A stretch of 64,000 nucleotides of DNA from Micromonospora rhizosphaerae. GTDB lineage: Bacteria > Actinomycetota > Actinomycetes > Mycobacteriales > Micromonosporaceae. The position numbers were made by a program, and so were the translations under genes. Location: NCBI RefSeq assembly GCF_900091465.1, contig NZ_FMHV01000002.1:5394001-5458000 (forward strand). The letters are read 5' to 3'. Position 1 is the stretch's first letter, and each line of letters opens with the position of its first letter. This document shows positions 61,626-64,000 of this stretch, piece after piece. A model generated the notes under the pieces. It worked only from the letters and a program-made list of their open reading frames with translations, was not told where the DNA came from and did no database searches.

Positions 61626-61845
61626 GTTCTGGAATGCGTCGGGCGCCGCGCCCGGGACGAAGCCGGCGGTGAGCTTCGTGAAGTCGTCCACGGCGTACTG
61701 GGAGATCTTGACGGTGATGCCGGGTTGGCCTTCTGCAAGCCGGGCAGGCACTTCTGCTACGAGGCGGCCTGGCGCTCGTCCCAGGTCCACCAGTTGACCG
61801 TGCCGCTGCAGCTGGAGTTCATGCGCTCGGCGGCGAAGTCCGGCG
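61626..61845 (-). pseudogene. N-terminal relic of a sugar ABC substrate-binding protein
   Basis: Minus strand: SSCSGTVNWWTWDERQAAS in one frame (stop at 61757), continued in the next frame by EGQPGITVKISQYAVDDFTK, LTAGFVPGAAPDAFQN. These are the start and first motif of a family 1 sugar-binding protein. The rest is cut off at 61626, next to the leader copy in opposite orientation. A frameshift and a truncation; not functional. Confidence 0.8.
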
Positions 61846-64000
61846 GGTTCGTCGATGACCCTGACGCTGTCGGCGAAGATGCGTTGTCCAGGTCGGCGCG
61901 GGGTGATCGGAGGGCCGTAGCGTGACCTCGCCGTGTGCCGGGAGCTCGAGTTCGAGCAGCCGGTCGCCGTGCTCGACGACGATCCGGTGCGGGGCGCCGC
62001 GGACGTCGCGGATCACGGCGCTGTCGACGGCGTTGTCGGCCCACGCCAGGTCGACCTCGAGTCCGCCGCGAGCGCGCAACCCCACTACCCGGCCGCCGGG
62101 CCATTCCGCGGGCAGTGCGGGCAGCAGCCGGATACGGCCGTGGTGGCTCTGCACAAGCATCTCGGCGATCGCCGCCGTGAAGCCGTAATTGCCGTCGATC
62201 TGGAACGGCGGGTGCGTGCTGAACAGGTTCGGCAGGAGCCCGCCCCACTCGGATCCGTCGACGGGGGCGAGCCGGCGGTGGTCGCGGTCGAATGCGGTGA
62301 TCGCCTCGAGCAGTAGTGCTCGGGCTTCGGCGGCGTCGCCTAGCCGGGCTCGGAGCGCGATCTTCCACGCCCACGACCAGCCCATCGCCCCAGGTCCGCG
62401 GGCGTCGAGGAACCGGCGCGCCGCCTCGGCGAGCTCGGGCGTGCGGACGGGGTCGATGAGATCGAGCGGGTAGAGCGCGACGAGCGGAGACAGGTGCCGA
62501 TGGTGCGGGTCCTCGTCCGCGACATCCGTCGACCATTCGCGCAGCCGGCCGTCGGGGCCGGCCTCGAGTTCGGGGAGCCGTTCGAGGGCGGCGGCGAGGT
62601 CGACGTCGAGCGGGTCGTCGAGGCCGAGCACGGCGATGGCCGAGCGGGCACGCTCGAACAGCGCTCGGATGAGGGCGATGTCCATCGTCGTCGAGACGCT
62701 GAGCGCTTCGGGCCGTCCATCGGGGCCGACGAACAGGTTCTCGGGCGAGGTCGACGGGATGGTGCGCAGCCGGCCGGTCGCGGGGTCGTCGACGAGCCAG
62801 TCGAGGCAGAACAGCGCTGCCCCGCGCATGAGCGGCCATACGGTGTGCTCGAGCAGCTTGCGGTCGCCGGTGAACTCGTAGCGGTCCCAGAGGTTGTGGG
62901 TGAGCCAGACGCCGCCCATCATCCAGATCGCCCAGCTCGGGGCGCCATGACCCATGCCGACCGGCAGGCTCCAGCCCCAGAGGTCGCTGTTGTGGTGGGC
63001 GACCCAGCCGCGGGCACCGTAGAGGCGGGCCGCGACGTCGGAGCCGGTGCTCGCGATTCGCCGCACGAGTGCGGTCAGCGGCTCGGTCGAGTCGTCGAGT
63101 CCGACCACTGGTGCCGCCCAGTAGTTCATCTGCGTGTTGATGTTGATCGTGTAGTTGGACGACCACGGCGGTCTGAGCTCGTCGTTCCAGATCCCCTGCA
63201 GGTTCGCGGCGGGGTTGCCTGAGCGCGACGACGCTGCGAGCAGGTAGCGGCCGTACTCGGCGAGCACGGTCGCCCGGAGGCCCTCGTCGTCGCCGTGGAG
63301 GATGTCGCGCTCGAGGTCCCAGGTGCCGGCGCGCCGACCGCCGATCGCGAAACGCGCCCCCGAGGCATGGTCCCGCACGTCGGCGAGATGCTCCGAGAAC
63401 CGCTCGTGCGCCGTCTGCCGCAGGGCGGCCGTCGCGTTCGAGCGCGCGCGCTCCCGGATCTCCTCGCGGGACGAGCTCCGCCAGCCAGCGCCGTCAGGGT
63501 CGGCCCACCACAGTCCGGCCCTGCTCGACGTCGAAAGAGCGATCAGCAGTCGGCTCGCCCCGCGGATCCGCAGGGTGTCGCCAGCGGAACCCTCGGTTCC
63601 GTCGCTTCGCACCGCGAGCGCGGCGGCCCCGAAGTGGTCGAAGCCGTCGGCTTCACGGGAGAGGTAGCGATGAGCTGGCTCCACCGCCCTTTCGTGCAGG
63701 GGGGCACCGTCGATCGGCGCGACCACGTCGAGGGTGATGCCTGTCGCGGCGATGTCGCGTCCCGCCTCGCGCAGGCGCGTCGACAGGCGTATGTCGACGT
63801 CGAGCACCGGCCGGTCGGCGAGGTACTCGACGAACAGGCAACCGGCGGGCGCGGAGACGAAGGTGCGGCGCGTGGCGCCGGTGCCGTCGATCTCGAGCGA
63901 TTCGGTCACGTGCGCCTCGTCGAGGTCGAGGATGCGGGCGGCCCGGCCTTTCGCGACGGCCGCGCCGCGCGTCTCGAGCTCCAGGTCGACGAACGGCAGG
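61819..64000 (-). CDS. GH95 alpha-L-fucosidase (5' end outside window)
   Basis: About 726 residues are visible; the frame is open to the right edge. The GH95 catalytic region is clear: [48 protein letters not shown], the acid Glu in [11 protein letters not shown], and [20 protein letters not shown] with the base Asp. It removes alpha-1,2-linked L-fucose by inversion, feeding the fucose operon. The last 30 residues before the stop (from TTHLRRQ) run out of frame through the sugar-binding relic, so the native C-terminus may have been replaced. Confidence 0.9.
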   Translation of the reverse strand, partial: LPFVDLELETRGAAVAKGRAARILDLDEAHVTESLEIDGTGATRRTFVSAPAGCLFVEYLADRPVLDVDIRLSTRLREAGRDIAATGITLDVVAPIDGAPLHERAVEPAHRYLSREADGFDHFGAAALAVRSDGTEGSAGDTLRIRGASRLLIALSTSSRAGLWWADPDGAGWRSSSREEIRERARSNATAALRQTAHERFSEHLADVRDHASGARFAIGGRRAGTWDLERDILHGDDEGLRATVLAEYGRYLLAASSRSGNPAANLQGIWNDELRPPWSSNYTININTQMNYWAAPVVGLDDSTEPLTALVRRIASTGSDVAARLYGARGWVAHHNSDLWGWSLPVGMGHGAPSWAIWMMGGVWLTHNLWDRYEFTGDRKLLEHTVWPLMRGAALFCLDWLVDDPATGRLRTIPSTSPENLFVGPDGRPEALSVSTTMDIALIRALFERARSAIAVLGLDDPLDVDLAAALERLPELEAGPDGRLREWSTDVADEDPHHRHLSPLVALYPLDLIDPVRTPELAEAARRFLDARGPGAMGWSWAWKIALRARLGDAAEARALLLEAITAFDRDHRRLAPVDGSEWGGLLPNLFSTHPPFQIDGNYGFTAAIAEMLVQSHHGRIRLLPALPAEWPGGRVVGLRARGGLEVDLAWADNAVDSAVIRDVRGAPHRIVVEHGDRLLELELPAHGEVTLRPSDHPAPTWTTHLRRQRQGHRRTRRTSPPSA

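Noticed and set aside
1..64000. CRISPR arrays, rRNA or tRNA genes
   Set aside because: No regularly spaced short repeats were seen, and no cloverleaf-like sequence with conserved tRNA boxes was noticed. A covariance search could find one I missed.

Overview
The window is high-GC, densely coded DNA with many GTG starts, 1-4 nt gene overlaps and strong codon-position bias. It fits a filamentous actinomycete. A Micromonosporaceae-like host is my guess from codon style and gene content, and I cannot confirm it.

Region 1 (1-20000, all +): one long run of overlapping genes for an extracellular contractile injection system (eCIS, Afp/PVC-like). It runs from an AAA+ ATPase cut by the left edge, through two candidate effectors (an L,D-transpeptidase-like protein and a 1378-residue DUF4157 protein with a nuclease-like C-terminus), to the baseplate set (CIS tube/Afp7-like, LysM, gpD, gpV spike, PAAR, gp25, J, I). 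It ends with a TIG-repeat protein and a vWA/peptidoglycan-binding protein. Sheath, tube and tape-measure genes are not here and probably lie upstream. No integrase, capsid or terminase gene is visible, so this is not an ordinary prophage.

Region 2 (20000-32000): a loosely packed accessory stretch of small gene units (YciI plus ECF-type sigma factor, TetR with a membrane protein, VOC protein, sugar O-acetyltransferase, TMEM175-like channel, FUSC protein). Between them lie decayed genes: a TolB-like propeller fragment, a P450 with its middle deleted, a fused kinase/ICMT relic and an unidentified frameshifted gene.

Region 3 (32000-45100): an arsenic/metalloid island. A minus-strand operon of seven genes encodes a CxxC peptide, an 84-residue protein with four Cys-Cys pairs, an M28 peptidase, ArsR, an ArsN1-like acetyltransferase, a flavoprotein monooxygenase with a Cys-rich tail, and an MFS exporter. 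It is divergent from a second ArsR. A second flavoprotein/ArsR pair, a PEP-utilising phosphotransferase divergent from PadR, and an ArsR-phosphatase fusion/aquaporin/ArsC operon follow. Several divergent gaps carry clear palindromes.

Region 4 (45100-64000): a glycan locus. GH27 and GH36 alpha-galactosidases, a GH95 alpha-L-fucosidase (cut by the right edge), a sugar ABC importer without its own ATPase, and a ROK regulator are combined with a full non-phosphorylative L-fucose pathway (AKR dehydrogenase, lactonase, L-fuconate dehydratase, SDR, FAH-type hydrolase). A near-identical palindromic site recurs at three places: upstream of a dead ROK gene and the GH27 gene, between the importer and GH36, and before the intact ROK gene. 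This suggests one ROK regulon built partly by duplication and later trimmed by internal deletions.
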